Positions 23,513 through 30,998 of a stretch of 39,523 nucleotides of DNA are shown here, piece after piece. The stretch spans positions 1-39,523 of the forward strand of contig VGPF01000019.1 of the NCBI GenBank assembly GCA_016875535.1. The letters are read 5' to 3'. Every line of letters starts with the position of its first letter. Position 1 is the first letter of the stretch. Made by a program: the position numbers and the translations under genes. The DNA comes from Chloroflexota bacterium. Its GTDB lineage: Bacteria; Chloroflexota; Dehalococcoidia; SHYB01. The notes beneath the pieces were generated by a model that was not told the DNA's origin, made no database searches, and worked only from the letters and a program-made list of their open reading frames with translations.

Positions 23513-24670
23513 ATGGTACCCAGAGACTTACGCGGCAAAGTAGCCATCGTCGGCGTCTCAGAGGCCGATAAGATCGGCGTCCGCCCGGACGCCTCTGTCC
23601 TCCGGCTCCACGCCGAGGCGGCCAAGAACGCCCTGGCCGATGCCGGGCTGACCATCAAGGACGTTGATGGGCTCTTCACCGCCGGCATCTATAGCAACCT
23701 CCTGGGCGAATATCTGGGCATCACCGCACGCTACACGGACGGCACCATGGTGGGCGGCTGCTCCTTCATCCTCTTTGTTGAGCATGCGATGCTGGCGCTG
23801 GCGGCGGGCGTCATCAACGTGGCCCTCATCACCCACGGGGAGAGCGGCAGATCGCGCGTGGGCGCGCCTCCCTGGCCCGGCGGGGCGATGCAGCCCACTG
23901 GCCAGTACGAGAACATCTGGGGCATCACTGGCGCGGCCTCCATGTTCACCCACCCTGCCACGCGCCACATGCACAAGTACGGCACCAAGCTGGAACACTT
24001 CGCCGAAGTCTCCGTCGCCACGCGCAAGTGGGCGGCGATGCACCCCATGGCGCTGATGAAGGACCCCATCACGATCCAGGACGTCCTGAACTCGCGATGG
24101 GTCTGCTGGCCCCACACGCTGCTGATGTGCTGTCTGGTCACGGATGCCGGCGGCGCGCTGGTGCTTACTCGCGCGGACAGGGCGAAATCGCTCAAGAAGC
24201 CGCCCGTCTATGTGCTGGGCACCGGCGAGGCGACGCAACATAACATGATCAGCCAGATGAAGGACATGACCTGGCCTGAGACTTTCAAGGTCTCCGGAGA
24301 TGCAGCCTTCAACATGGCCGGCGTGGAGCGCAAAGAGATCCAAGTGGCGGAATTGTATGACGCCTTCTCCTTCACGCCCATGGCGGCGCTGGAGGCCCTG
24401 GGCTTCTGCAAACCCGGCGAAAGCGGCCCCTTCGTCTCCGGCCAGCGCACTGCCCCCGGCGGCGCCTTCCCCATGAACACCAACGGCGGCGGCCTCTCCT
24501 ACACCCATAGCGGCATGTACGGCATGTTCACCGTCATCGAGCTGGTGCGCCAGCTGCGCGGCGAGTGCGGCCAGCGCCAGGTGAAGGGCGCCAAGATCGG
24601 CATCGCCCACGGGCCGGGCGGCATGTTCTCCGCGGCGGGAACGCTCATCGCGGGCAGCGTGGTTCCATAG
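23513..24670 (+). CDS. Lipid-transfer-type thiolase / retro-aldolase (Ltp2-like)
   Basis: A 385-residue thiolase-fold protein of the SCP2/lipid-transfer group. KVAIVGVSEADK opens the fold, MVGGCSFILFVEHAMLALAAG (split) holds Cys83 at about the place of the thiolase nucleophile, and MNTNGGGLSYTHSGMYGMF is the C-terminal glycine loop, with a Tyr and His typical of Ltp2-like enzymes. It could cleave a beta-ketoacyl-CoA with CoA or perform CoA-ester retro-aldol cleavage; the sequence alone does not decide. AGGAG precedes the ATG. It closes the operon that starts with the three dehydratase paralogues. Confidence 0.85.
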   Translation: MVPRDLRGKVAIVGVSEADKIGVRPDASVLRLHAEAAKNALADAGLTIKDVDGLFTAGIYSNLLGEYLGITARYTDGTMVGGCSFILFVEHAMLALAAGVINVALITHGESGRSRVGAPPWPGGAMQPTGQYENIWGITGAASMFTHPATRHMHKYGTKLEHFAEVSVATRKWAAMHPMALMKDPITIQDVLNSRWVCWPHTLLMCCLVTDAGGALVLTRADRAKSLKKPPVYVLGTGEATQHNMISQMKDMTWPETFKVSGDAAFNMAGVERKEIQVAELYDAFSFTPMAALEALGFCKPGESGPFVSGQRTAPGGAFPMNTNGGGLSYTHSGMYGMFTVIELVRQLRGECGQRQVKGAKIGIAHGPGGMFSAAGTLIAGSVVP

Positions 24671-24705
24671 CATCTCACCGCTTAGCCGCGAGAAAGCGTC
24701 ATTCG

Positions 24706-24734
24706 TTGACTCCTTCCTTCTCTGGTGTTACAAA
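24706..24734 (+). promoter_or_regulatory. Candidate promoter of the first LLM oxidoreductase
   Basis: TTGACT (24706-24711), 17 bases, then TACAAA (24729-24734). The -35 matches 5 of 6 and the -10 4 of 6. An AGGAG ribosome site follows. Confidence 0.4.
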
Positions 24735-24764
24735 TGCGAAGACTTTTTGCCTAGGAGTGCGCCC

Positions 24765-25889
24765 ATGAAATTCGGCCTCTTCTACGAGATATGCGTCCCC
24801 AAACCCTGGACCCCAGGCAAAGAGGCGCGGATGATCCGCGAGGTCATCGAGCAGATCGTCGTCGCTGAGAAGTATGGATTTGAGTACGTCTGGTTCACCG
24901 AGCACCACTTCTTGGAGGAGTTCTCTCACTGCTCCGCTCCTGAAATTCTCTTGGGTGCGCTGAGCCAGGTGACCAAAAAGATTCGCCTCGGCCACGGCGT
25001 CGTCCTCACACCTCCCAAGTACAACCACCCGGTGCGCGTCGCCGAGCGCATCGCCATGCTGGACATCATAAGCAATGGCCGCGTCGAGCTCGGCACTGGC
25101 CGCTCCGTCACGCCAAGGGAGCTTGAGGGCTTTGATATCAACGCAGCCGAAAGCCGCGATATGTGGATGGAGGGCACGCAGTTGGTGGCGAGGCTCCTCT
25201 CGGAAGAGAAGGTGAGCTATGAGGGGAAGTATGTGCGCATGCCGGAGCGGACAGTACTCCCGCGCTGCGTTCAGAAGCCCCACCCGCCTATGTGGCTCGC
25301 CGGCACCTCGCCCGATAGCGCCAAGCGCGCCGCCGAAAGCGGTCTGGGAGTGCTCTTCTTCAGCACCGGCCTCACGCCGGAGATGCTGAAGGACACCGTC
25401 AAGATATATCGGGAGACCATCAAGAGCGCCAAGCCCATCGCAGGCAACGTGAATAACCAGCTGGCTGGCTTCTGCACGGGACTCTGCGGCAAAGACGATG
25501 CGGAGGCAAGAAGGACAGGCTCCCGCGCGGCCTGGTGGTACAACCTGATGGGAGCTGAGTACTCGTCCTGGCCCAAAGGCGTGGAGCCGCCCAAGACCTA
25601 TGAATACACCAAGGAGCGCATGGCGGGTGCTGCTGACAAGCTGCGCGCCACTGGCCCCGAGGGCATGTTGAAGGACGATGTCATCATGGTCGGCGACCCG
25701 GATCGGTGCGCAGCCTACGTGAAGCGCTTCCAGGATGTCGGCGTAGACCAGCTCATCATCCACATGCAGGCCGGCGGCCTTCCTCACAAGCGGATGTTGG
25801 AGTCCATCACCCAGTTTGGCAAGTACGTCATTCCCCGCTTTAAGAAGGGCAAGGCCAAGCGCGCCGGGAAGGCGAAGAGGCGCCGTTAG
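24765..25889 (+). CDS. LLM-class flavin-dependent oxidoreductase, pair A copy 1
   Basis: A 374-residue TIM-barrel protein of the bacterial luciferase/alkanesulfonate monooxygenase superfamily, which uses reduced FMN (or F420) to oxygenate or reduce substrates. Visible hallmarks are MKFGLFYEICVPKPW at the start, TEHHF (about 50), LGHGVVLTPPKYNHPVRVAERIA (split, about 79-101), NGRVELGTGRS and QKPHPPMWLAG. The C-terminus GVDQLIIHMQAGGLPH is also typical, then a Lys/Arg-rich tail (KKGKAKRAGKAKRRR). ATG 24765 is chosen over an upstream TTG because AGGAG lies at the right distance. The substrate is unknown. Confidence 0.92.
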   Translation: MKFGLFYEICVPKPWTPGKEARMIREVIEQIVVAEKYGFEYVWFTEHHFLEEFSHCSAPEILLGALSQVTKKIRLGHGVVLTPPKYNHPVRVAERIAMLDIISNGRVELGTGRSVTPRELEGFDINAAESRDMWMEGTQLVARLLSEEKVSYEGKYVRMPERTVLPRCVQKPHPPMWLAGTSPDSAKRAAESGLGVLFFSTGLTPEMLKDTVKIYRETIKSAKPIAGNVNNQLAGFCTGLCGKDDAEARRTGSRAAWWYNLMGAEYSSWPKGVEPPKTYEYTKERMAGAADKLRATGPEGMLKDDVIMVGDPDRCAAYVKRFQDVGVDQLIIHMQAGGLPHKRMLESITQFGKYVIPRFKKGKAKRAGKAKRRR

Positions 25890-25987
25890 CCTACGTGCGA
25901 TTCACCTGAATTCAGCCCGTGTCTACGCCCGGGGAAACCGGCGTGTGGTGGTTCGGTCATGCCCACTCTTTCGAGAACAATGCAGGC

Positions 25988-26035
25988 TTGAAGTGTTGCC
26001 CTATGTCCTGGATAATCTAGTGGTCGTCCACGACC
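25988..26035 (+). promoter_or_regulatory. Promoter with dyad at +1, before second LLM gene
   Basis: TTGAAG (25988-25993), 17 bases and GATAAT (26011-26016) form a promoter. A perfect 6-bp dyad GGTCGT-CC-ACGACC (26022-26035) covers the expected start point. GGGAGG follows before the GTG start. The rest of the 165-base gap is empty. Confidence 0.5.
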
Positions 26036-26054
26036 TGTATACCGGGAGGGTTTA

Positions 26055-27161
26055 GTGAAATTCGGACTCTTCTACGAAATCTGCGTCCCCAAGCCTTGGA
26101 CACCTGAGAAAGAGGCCACGATCGTTCGGAACGTCGTGGAGCAGGTGAGGCATGCCGAAGCCCACGGCTTTGACTACATCTGGCTCACCGAACACCACTT
26201 CCTCCAAGAGTTCGCCCATTGCTCCGCCCCCGAAGTCCTCCTCGGCGCGCTGAGCCAGGTGACCACCCGCATGCGCCTGGGCCACGGCGTCGTTTTGACG
26301 CCGCCCAAGTACAACCACCCGGCGCGCGTGGCGGAGCGCATCGCCATGCTCGATATCCTCAGCAACGGGCGCGTGGAGCTTGGCACTGGGCGTTCCGTCT
26401 CTCCCACAGAGCTTGAGGGCTTTGAGATTAACGCCGAAGAGAGCCGCGACATGTGGTTGGAAGGCACGCAGGCAGTGGTCAAGCTCCTCACGCAAGAGGA
26501 GGTGGGGTTCAAGGGCAAATACGTGAACATCCCCCCAAGAACAGTCGTCCCTCGCTGCATCCAGAAGCCGCACCCGCCCATGTGGCTGGCCGGCACCTCG
26601 CCGGACAGCGCCAGGCGGGCGGCGGAAGCCGGCCTAGGCATCCTCTTCTTCGCTTCCGGTGTCGCTCCCGAGCAGCTGGACGATAAAGTGAACCTCTACC
26701 GCAAGCTCGTGAAGAATGCCACCCCCGTTGCAGGCTTTGTGAACAACCAGCTTGCAGGCTTCACTACCGGCCTCTGCGGCGAAGACGATGCAGAGACGAA
26801 AAAGATCGGCAGCGAAGCCGCCCACTGGTACGCCTTGCGCGGCATGCGGTACACCCGGTGGCCCAAGGATCAACCCCCTCCCCGCACGTACGAATACACG
26901 CTGCAGGGCATGTGGGAGGGCGAAAAGCATCTGCTTGCGGGCGGCCCGCAATCGCTCATTGATTCCGGCGGCATCATGGTGGGAGACCCTGCATCATGCA
27001 CCAAGATCGTCCAGCGCTTCCAGGATGTGGGCGTGGATCAGCTCATCATCCACATGCAGGCGGGCGGCATCCCTCACAAGAAGATCATGGACTCCATCCG
27101 CATCTTTGGGAAGAACGTCATCCCGAAGTTCCAGAAAACGGCCGCCGGGGCGAAGAAGTAG
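26055..27161 (+). CDS. LLM-class flavin-dependent oxidoreductase, pair A copy 2
   Basis: A 368-residue luciferase-like TIM-barrel protein, clearly a tandem duplicate of the previous gene: KFGLFYEICVPKPWTP, LTEHHFLQEFAHCSAPEVLLG, LGHGVVLTPPKYNHPARVAERIA (split) and NGRVELGTGRS are nearly the same. It differs most in the middle loop and in the C-terminal tail. The GTG start has a GGGAGG site four bases away. It has its own promoter, so the two copies may be expressed under different conditions. Confidence 0.92.
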   Translation: MKFGLFYEICVPKPWTPEKEATIVRNVVEQVRHAEAHGFDYIWLTEHHFLQEFAHCSAPEVLLGALSQVTTRMRLGHGVVLTPPKYNHPARVAERIAMLDILSNGRVELGTGRSVSPTELEGFEINAEESRDMWLEGTQAVVKLLTQEEVGFKGKYVNIPPRTVVPRCIQKPHPPMWLAGTSPDSARRAAEAGLGILFFASGVAPEQLDDKVNLYRKLVKNATPVAGFVNNQLAGFTTGLCGEDDAETKKIGSEAAHWYALRGMRYTRWPKDQPPPRTYEYTLQGMWEGEKHLLAGGPQSLIDSGGIMVGDPASCTKIVQRFQDVGVDQLIIHMQAGGIPHKKIMDSIRIFGKNVIPKFQKTAAGAKK

Positions 27162-27212
27162 CGGGCGGCTGACCTTTTCGGCCTCACTACCGAGCCAAAG
27201 CTGAGGGATAGG

Positions 27213-28133
27213 ATGGCGCTGCATCCGCAGGTCAAGGCCTACCTGGAGCGAGTCTCCGGCACCCGCCCGGATGGGGCTACCATGACCCCCGCGCAAGCTC
27301 GCGCGTATAGTGCTGCAGTGCAGCGGGGAAAAGGTCCGGAGGTCACGAAGACCGAGGACCGGACGATCCCCGTTCAAGGCGGCACGATCCCTGTCCGCAT
27401 CTACTTGCCCAAGGGCGTCGGGCCGCTCCCTGCGCTCGTCTGGCTTCACGGCGGCGGCTGGGTCGGCGGCGATATAGATCTGGCCGATGGGGCCTCTCGC
27501 CACATCGCCAATTGGGCCTCCTGCGTCGTCGTGAGCGTCGGCTACCGGCTCGCTCCCGAGTTCAAGTTCCCTGTCCCTGCGGAAGATTGCTACGCCGCCG
27601 CCAGATGGACTTTTGACAATTCCGCATCGCTCAACGCCGATCCTAAGCGGATCGCCATCGGCGGCTCCAGCGCCGGAGGCAACCTGGCGGCCGCCGTCGC
27701 GCTCATGGCCCGTGACCGCAACGGCCCGCCGCTGATCTATCAGGCCCTCGTCTACCCTGTGATCGAGCGCAACTTTGACACAAAGTCCTATCGCCGGAAC
27801 GGCGAGGGCCTCTTTCTCACTAGGGCGATGATGCAGTTCTACTGGGAACAGTACCTGCGTAGCGTAGCCGATGCGGAGCATTCCTACGCCGCGCCCATCA
27901 AGGCGAAGAGTCTGAAGGGCCTTCCGCCTGCCCTTGTGCAGACGGCGGAATACGACCCGCTGCGCGATGAAGGCGAATCCTACGCGGCGGCCCTGAAGAA
28001 GGCGGGCGTGCGGACGAAGCTCACCCGGTACAAAGGGATGATCCACGGCTTCGTTAGCATGTGGTCGGAGATAGACGCCGGGCGCGATGCCTTGGCGGAA
28101 GTGGCGCGGGAGTTGAAGAAAAGCTTCCGCTAG
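27213..28133 (+). CDS. Alpha/beta hydrolase, HSL-type esterase/lipase
   Basis: A 306-residue carboxylesterase of the hormone-sensitive-lipase family. The oxyanion-hole motif HGGG is at 79-82 and the nucleophile elbow reads G-S-S-A-G-G (151-156, Ser153), with Ser in place of the usual Asp of GDSAGG. The acid is likely in TAEYDPLRDEG and the base in GMIHGF. No signal peptide is seen, so it acts inside the cell on ester or lactone substrates. A lactone or ester made by a flavin monooxygenase next to it would be a natural substrate (inference). Its TAG stop overlaps the stop of the opposite SDR gene in a CTAG. Confidence 0.9.
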   Translation: MALHPQVKAYLERVSGTRPDGATMTPAQARAYSAAVQRGKGPEVTKTEDRTIPVQGGTIPVRIYLPKGVGPLPALVWLHGGGWVGGDIDLADGASRHIANWASCVVVSVGYRLAPEFKFPVPAEDCYAAARWTFDNSASLNADPKRIAIGGSSAGGNLAAAVALMARDRNGPPLIYQALVYPVIERNFDTKSYRRNGEGLFLTRAMMQFYWEQYLRSVADAEHSYAAPIKAKSLKGLPPALVQTAEYDPLRDEGESYAAALKKAGVRTKLTRYKGMIHGFVSMWSEIDAGRDALAEVARELKKSFR

Positions 28134-28924
28134 GCGGGCAGATAGCTCCCGCCGTTCACGTGCAGCACCATGCCGGTGACGCGGTCGCTATAGGGCCCCA
28201 CCAGATAGAGCAGCGCCCCCGCGATCTCGTCCGGCTTCACCATGCGGTAGGGGCGGATCATCTGGCCTTCGTTGTCAGCCGCCGTTTGCTCGGCCTCCTT
28301 ATTCGGGGGAGGCCACACGGCGCTTGGGTAGACAAGGCCCAGGCCGCTATCGCTCACCAGCCCCGGCGCGATACAGTTCACGGTGATGCCGTACTCGCCC
28401 AACTCTCGAGCCACGCTTCGCGAAAAGCCGATGATGCCTGCCTTTGCGGTGGCGTAATCGGTCAGCGTCTTGATCTTGGAGCTGTAGGCCGCGCGCGATG
28501 AGGTGTTGACGATGCGTCCCCATTTCTCCTTCTTCATGTGCGGGATCACGGCCTTGGTGCAGAGAAACGTGCCGCGCAGGTGGACGTTCATCGCCCTATC
28601 CCAGAGCTCGAGGGGCATCTCCTCAACCGTCTTGCCTGACGTGGTGGCCCCGGCATGGTTGGAGAGGATGCTCACCTTGCCGAACTGCTTGAGGGTGCGT
28701 TCCACCATGCGCTCCACATCGGCGGGCTTGGAGACATCCGTGGGAACGCCGATGGCCTTGCCGCCGCCATCGCGTATCCTCTTCGCCACCGCCTCGCCGC
28801 GGCCTTCATCGTAATCGGCGACGACGAGGGATGCCCCCTCCTTCGCCAGGGCATAGGAGAAGGCGCTGCCCATACCTGGGCCGCCGCCTGCAGTGACGAT
28901 CGCGACTCGATCCTTGAGGAACAT
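28130..28924 (-). CDS. Short-chain dehydrogenase/reductase 1
   Basis: A 264-residue SDR oxidoreductase using NAD(P)(H). The cofactor motif is TAGGGPGMGSA, a variant of TGxxxGxG. NHAG replaces the usual NNAG. NTSSRAAYSSKIKTLTDYATAKAG (split) holds Ser, Tyr and Lys of the active site, with an insert-like longer spacing. VNCIAPGLV and VTGMVLHVNGGSYLPA end it. The frame is open well upstream, but ATG 28924 has AGGAG and the right N-terminus. It has a strong promoter. It is convergent with the esterase gene. Confidence 0.92.
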   Translation of the reverse strand: MFLKDRVAIVTAGGGPGMGSAFSYALAKEGASLVVADYDEGRGEAVAKRIRDGGGKAIGVPTDVSKPADVERMVERTLKQFGKVSILSNHAGATTSGKTVEEMPLELWDRAMNVHLRGTFLCTKAVIPHMKKEKWGRIVNTSSRAAYSSKIKTLTDYATAKAGIIGFSRSVARELGEYGITVNCIAPGLVSDSGLGLVYPSAVWPPPNKEAEQTAADNEGQMIRPYRMVKPDEIAGALLYLVGPYSDRVTGMVLHVNGGSYLPA

Positions 28925-28946
28925 CGAGTACTCCTGGTAGGTTGGG

Positions 28947-28975
28947 ATTATAGAGTTGCTGGGGCGGCGAGTCAA
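28947..28975 (-). promoter_or_regulatory. Strong sigma70-type promoter of SDR 1
   Basis: On the - strand TTGACT (28975-28970), 17 bases and TATAAT (28952-28947), the best match to consensus in the window. It directs transcription into the SDR gene starting at 28924. Confidence 0.75.
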
Positions 28976-28987
28976 AGGAGACGACAA

Positions 28988-29016
28988 TTGTGATTTTGCC
29001 CTGTTCCTGCTGTAAT
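28988..29016 (+). promoter_or_regulatory. Candidate divergent promoter of SDR 2
   Basis: TTGTGA (28988-28993), 17 bases and TGTAAT (29011-29016). It stands back to back with the promoter of SDR 1, about 12 bases away. An AAGGGGG site precedes the ATG at 29045. Confidence 0.45.
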
Positions 29017-29044
29017 AGCGACACTTCCGCGAAGGGGGTCTGCG

Positions 29045-29794
29045 ATGCAGTTGAACGGCAAGAATGTGATCGTCACGGGCGCGGCGGCGGGCATCGGCAA
29101 AGCCACAGCCATCGCCTGTGCCAAGGCGGGCGCGAACGTGGCCCTTGTGGATATAGACGAGGCTGGGGCGAACAAGACGGCCAAAGAGTTCCCCCGACAG
29201 GGCAGGAAGTCCCTGGTCATCAAGACGGACATCGCGAACGTCCAGCAGACCCGCGCGATGGTGGCCCAGGTAAAGCGCGAATTCGGCTCCATTGACGCCC
29301 TGGCCAATGTGGCCGCCATCTTTCCCCGCGCCAAGATACTGGAGGTCACGGAGAAGCTGTGGGATGACATCCTCTCTGTGGACCTGCGTGGCCTCTTCTT
29401 CTGCTGTCAGGCGGCCATGCACGTCATGGTGCAGCAAAAGAGTGGCGTCATTGTGAACGTCGCCTCCGGCGCGGCCTTTCGCCCCATAGAGGGCCACGGC
29501 GTCTATTCCGCCGCCAAGGGCGGCGTGGTGGCCCTGAGCCGCGTGCTGGCCCTGGAGGGCATCAAGCACGGCGTCCGCACCAACGTCGTCGCCCCTGGGC
29601 ATACCGATACCGAGCGTAACAAGGCCATTGTCACGCCTGCCCGGCGCGCCGGCGATTATGCCACCCTAGTCGGCGGCCGCTACATCGAACCGGCGGAGGT
29701 CGCCAGTGCCATCGTCTTCCTCTGCTCGGATGCCGCCTCCGGCATCAACGGCGCCATCCTCAACGTGTGCCGCGGCAGCTATATGATTGGCTGA
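29045..29794 (+). CDS. Short-chain dehydrogenase/reductase 2
   Basis: A 249-residue classical SDR. TGAAAGIGKA (residues 11-20) is the cofactor loop; an Asp in LVDID (about 37-39) favours NAD(H). NVAA replaces NNAG. VNVASGAAF supplies the catalytic Ser, and VYSAAKGG the Tyr and Lys; NVVAPGHTDT follows. It is divergent to SDR 1 and about 75 bases upstream of the second LLM pair. It probably oxidises an alcohol or ketone intermediate of the same pathway. Confidence 0.92.
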   Translation: MQLNGKNVIVTGAAAGIGKATAIACAKAGANVALVDIDEAGANKTAKEFPRQGRKSLVIKTDIANVQQTRAMVAQVKREFGSIDALANVAAIFPRAKILEVTEKLWDDILSVDLRGLFFCCQAAMHVMVQQKSGVIVNVASGAAFRPIEGHGVYSAAKGGVVALSRVLALEGIKHGVRTNVVAPGHTDTERNKAIVTPARRAGDYATLVGGRYIEPAEVASAIVFLCSDAASGINGAILNVCRGSYMIG

Positions 29795-29811
29795 TGGCTC
29801 GCCTCCGCGCA

Positions 29812-29840
29812 TTGACACTCGTCCAGGTCAGACGTACCGT
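29812..29840 (+). promoter_or_regulatory. Candidate promoter of the second LLM pair
   Basis: TTGACA (29812-29817), 17 bases and TACCGT (29835-29840). A perfect -35 with a weak TACC-type -10, the same arrangement as upstream of the dehydratase operon (20957). Confidence 0.4.
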
Positions 29841-29870
29841 TCGCGCTAATCACACCCCGGCGGGCAACCC

Positions 29871-30998
29871 ATGAAATTCGGCCTGCTCTTTGAGCTTAAC
29901 GTCCCCAAGCCCTGGGGCGACCGCACCGAGTACGATACCTTCCACCAGGCCGCCGACCAGACGGTGCTGGCCGAACAGCAAGGCTTCGAATATGTCTGGG
30001 CAGTGGAGCACCACTTCCTGCCCGAGTTTGCCCACTCCGGCGCGCCCGAAGTCTGGCTCGGCTATTTGGCCAGCCGCACCAGCACCATTCGCCTTGGCCA
30101 TGGCGTCGTCCTTTTGGAGGGGAAGATCAACCACCCCATCCGCGTCGCCGAGCGCATCGCCACACTGGACATCATGTCCAACGGGCGTGTCGAGTTCGGC
30201 ACCGGGCGGAGCGCCCACCCCTGGCAGATCGAGCCCTTCGGCTGTGAGCTGGCGGAGACGCGGGACGAGTGGGCGGAGGCCATAGATATCATCCCTAAGA
30301 TGTGGTCCACGGACTGGTTCAGCCACAAGGGCAAGTTCTGGGATATCCCGGAGCGCAATATCCTGCCCAAGCCCATCCAGAAGCCGCATCCGCCCCTTTG
30401 GGTGGCCTGCGCCCAGCCGGACACCTTTGAGATGGCTGGCAGAAAGGGCGTCGGCGCGCTGTGTTTCACATTGGCCCAGCCGGGCCAGATGAAGGAGCGC
30501 ATAGACCGCTACCGCACCGCCATCGCCACCGCGCCTGAGCAGGCAGGCCTCTTCAAAAACAACCAGGTAGGCGCCTTCACCGTGGTCTATTGCGACGATG
30601 ACAACCAGCGGGCGCGCGACTTGGGCGGCCCGAACGCTCTCTGGTACTACGCCACCCTTCGCAACATCTACGATCCGGTCTGGATGCAGCGCAACCTGGA
30701 AGACGTACCGCCCAGCTACCGATGGCATGCCCAGCTCGTCCGGTCGGACGACCGCGTGGGCAACAAGGGATGGGACTACAACCAGCTCATAGACAACGGC
30801 TCCATGTGCGTCGGCGACCCTGACCACTGCATCCGCACCATCGAGAAATACGAGGCGGCCGGCGCCGACCAGCTTCTCTGCTTCATGCAGGTTGGGCGCA
30901 TCCCCCATGAAAAGGTGATGAACTCCATCATGCTCTTTGGCAAGTACGTCATCCCCTACTTCGCAAAGAAGGCGAGAGGAAAGGCGACGCTGCTGTGA
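29871..30998 (+). CDS. LLM-class flavin-dependent oxidoreductase, pair B copy 1
   Basis: A 375-residue luciferase-like TIM-barrel flavoprotein. MKFGLLFELNVPKPWGD opens it; VEHHFLPEFAHSGAPEVWLGY, LGHGVVLLEGKINHPIRVAERIA (split), NGRVEFGTGRSAHPWQ and QKPHPPLWVACAQPD follow; GADQLLCFMQVGRIPHEKV closes it. Pair B has an extra motif, DWFSHKGKFWDIPERNILPKP, which pair A carries in a different form. Its stop overlaps the GTG start of the next gene by four bases, so the two are made together and might form a heteromer. Confidence 0.92.
   Translation: MKFGLLFELNVPKPWGDRTEYDTFHQAADQTVLAEQQGFEYVWAVEHHFLPEFAHSGAPEVWLGYLASRTSTIRLGHGVVLLEGKINHPIRVAERIATLDIMSNGRVEFGTGRSAHPWQIEPFGCELAETRDEWAEAIDIIPKMWSTDWFSHKGKFWDIPERNILPKPIQKPHPPLWVACAQPDTFEMAGRKGVGALCFTLAQPGQMKERIDRYRTAIATAPEQAGLFKNNQVGAFTVVYCDDDNQRARDLGGPNALWYYATLRNIYDPVWMQRNLEDVPPSYRWHAQLVRSDDRVGNKGWDYNQLIDNGSMCVGDPDHCIRTIEKYEAAGADQLLCFMQVGRIPHEKVMNSIMLFGKYVIPYFAKKARGKATLL

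Noticed and set aside
25816-26055. 79-codon open frame between the pair A genes
   Set aside because: It overlaps the end of one gene and a promoter region, lacks a ribosome site and has no family-like sequence.
28925-29602. Longer start for SDR 1
   Set aside because: It runs antisense through SDR 2 and over a strong promoter; ATG 28924 gives the normal Rossmann start.
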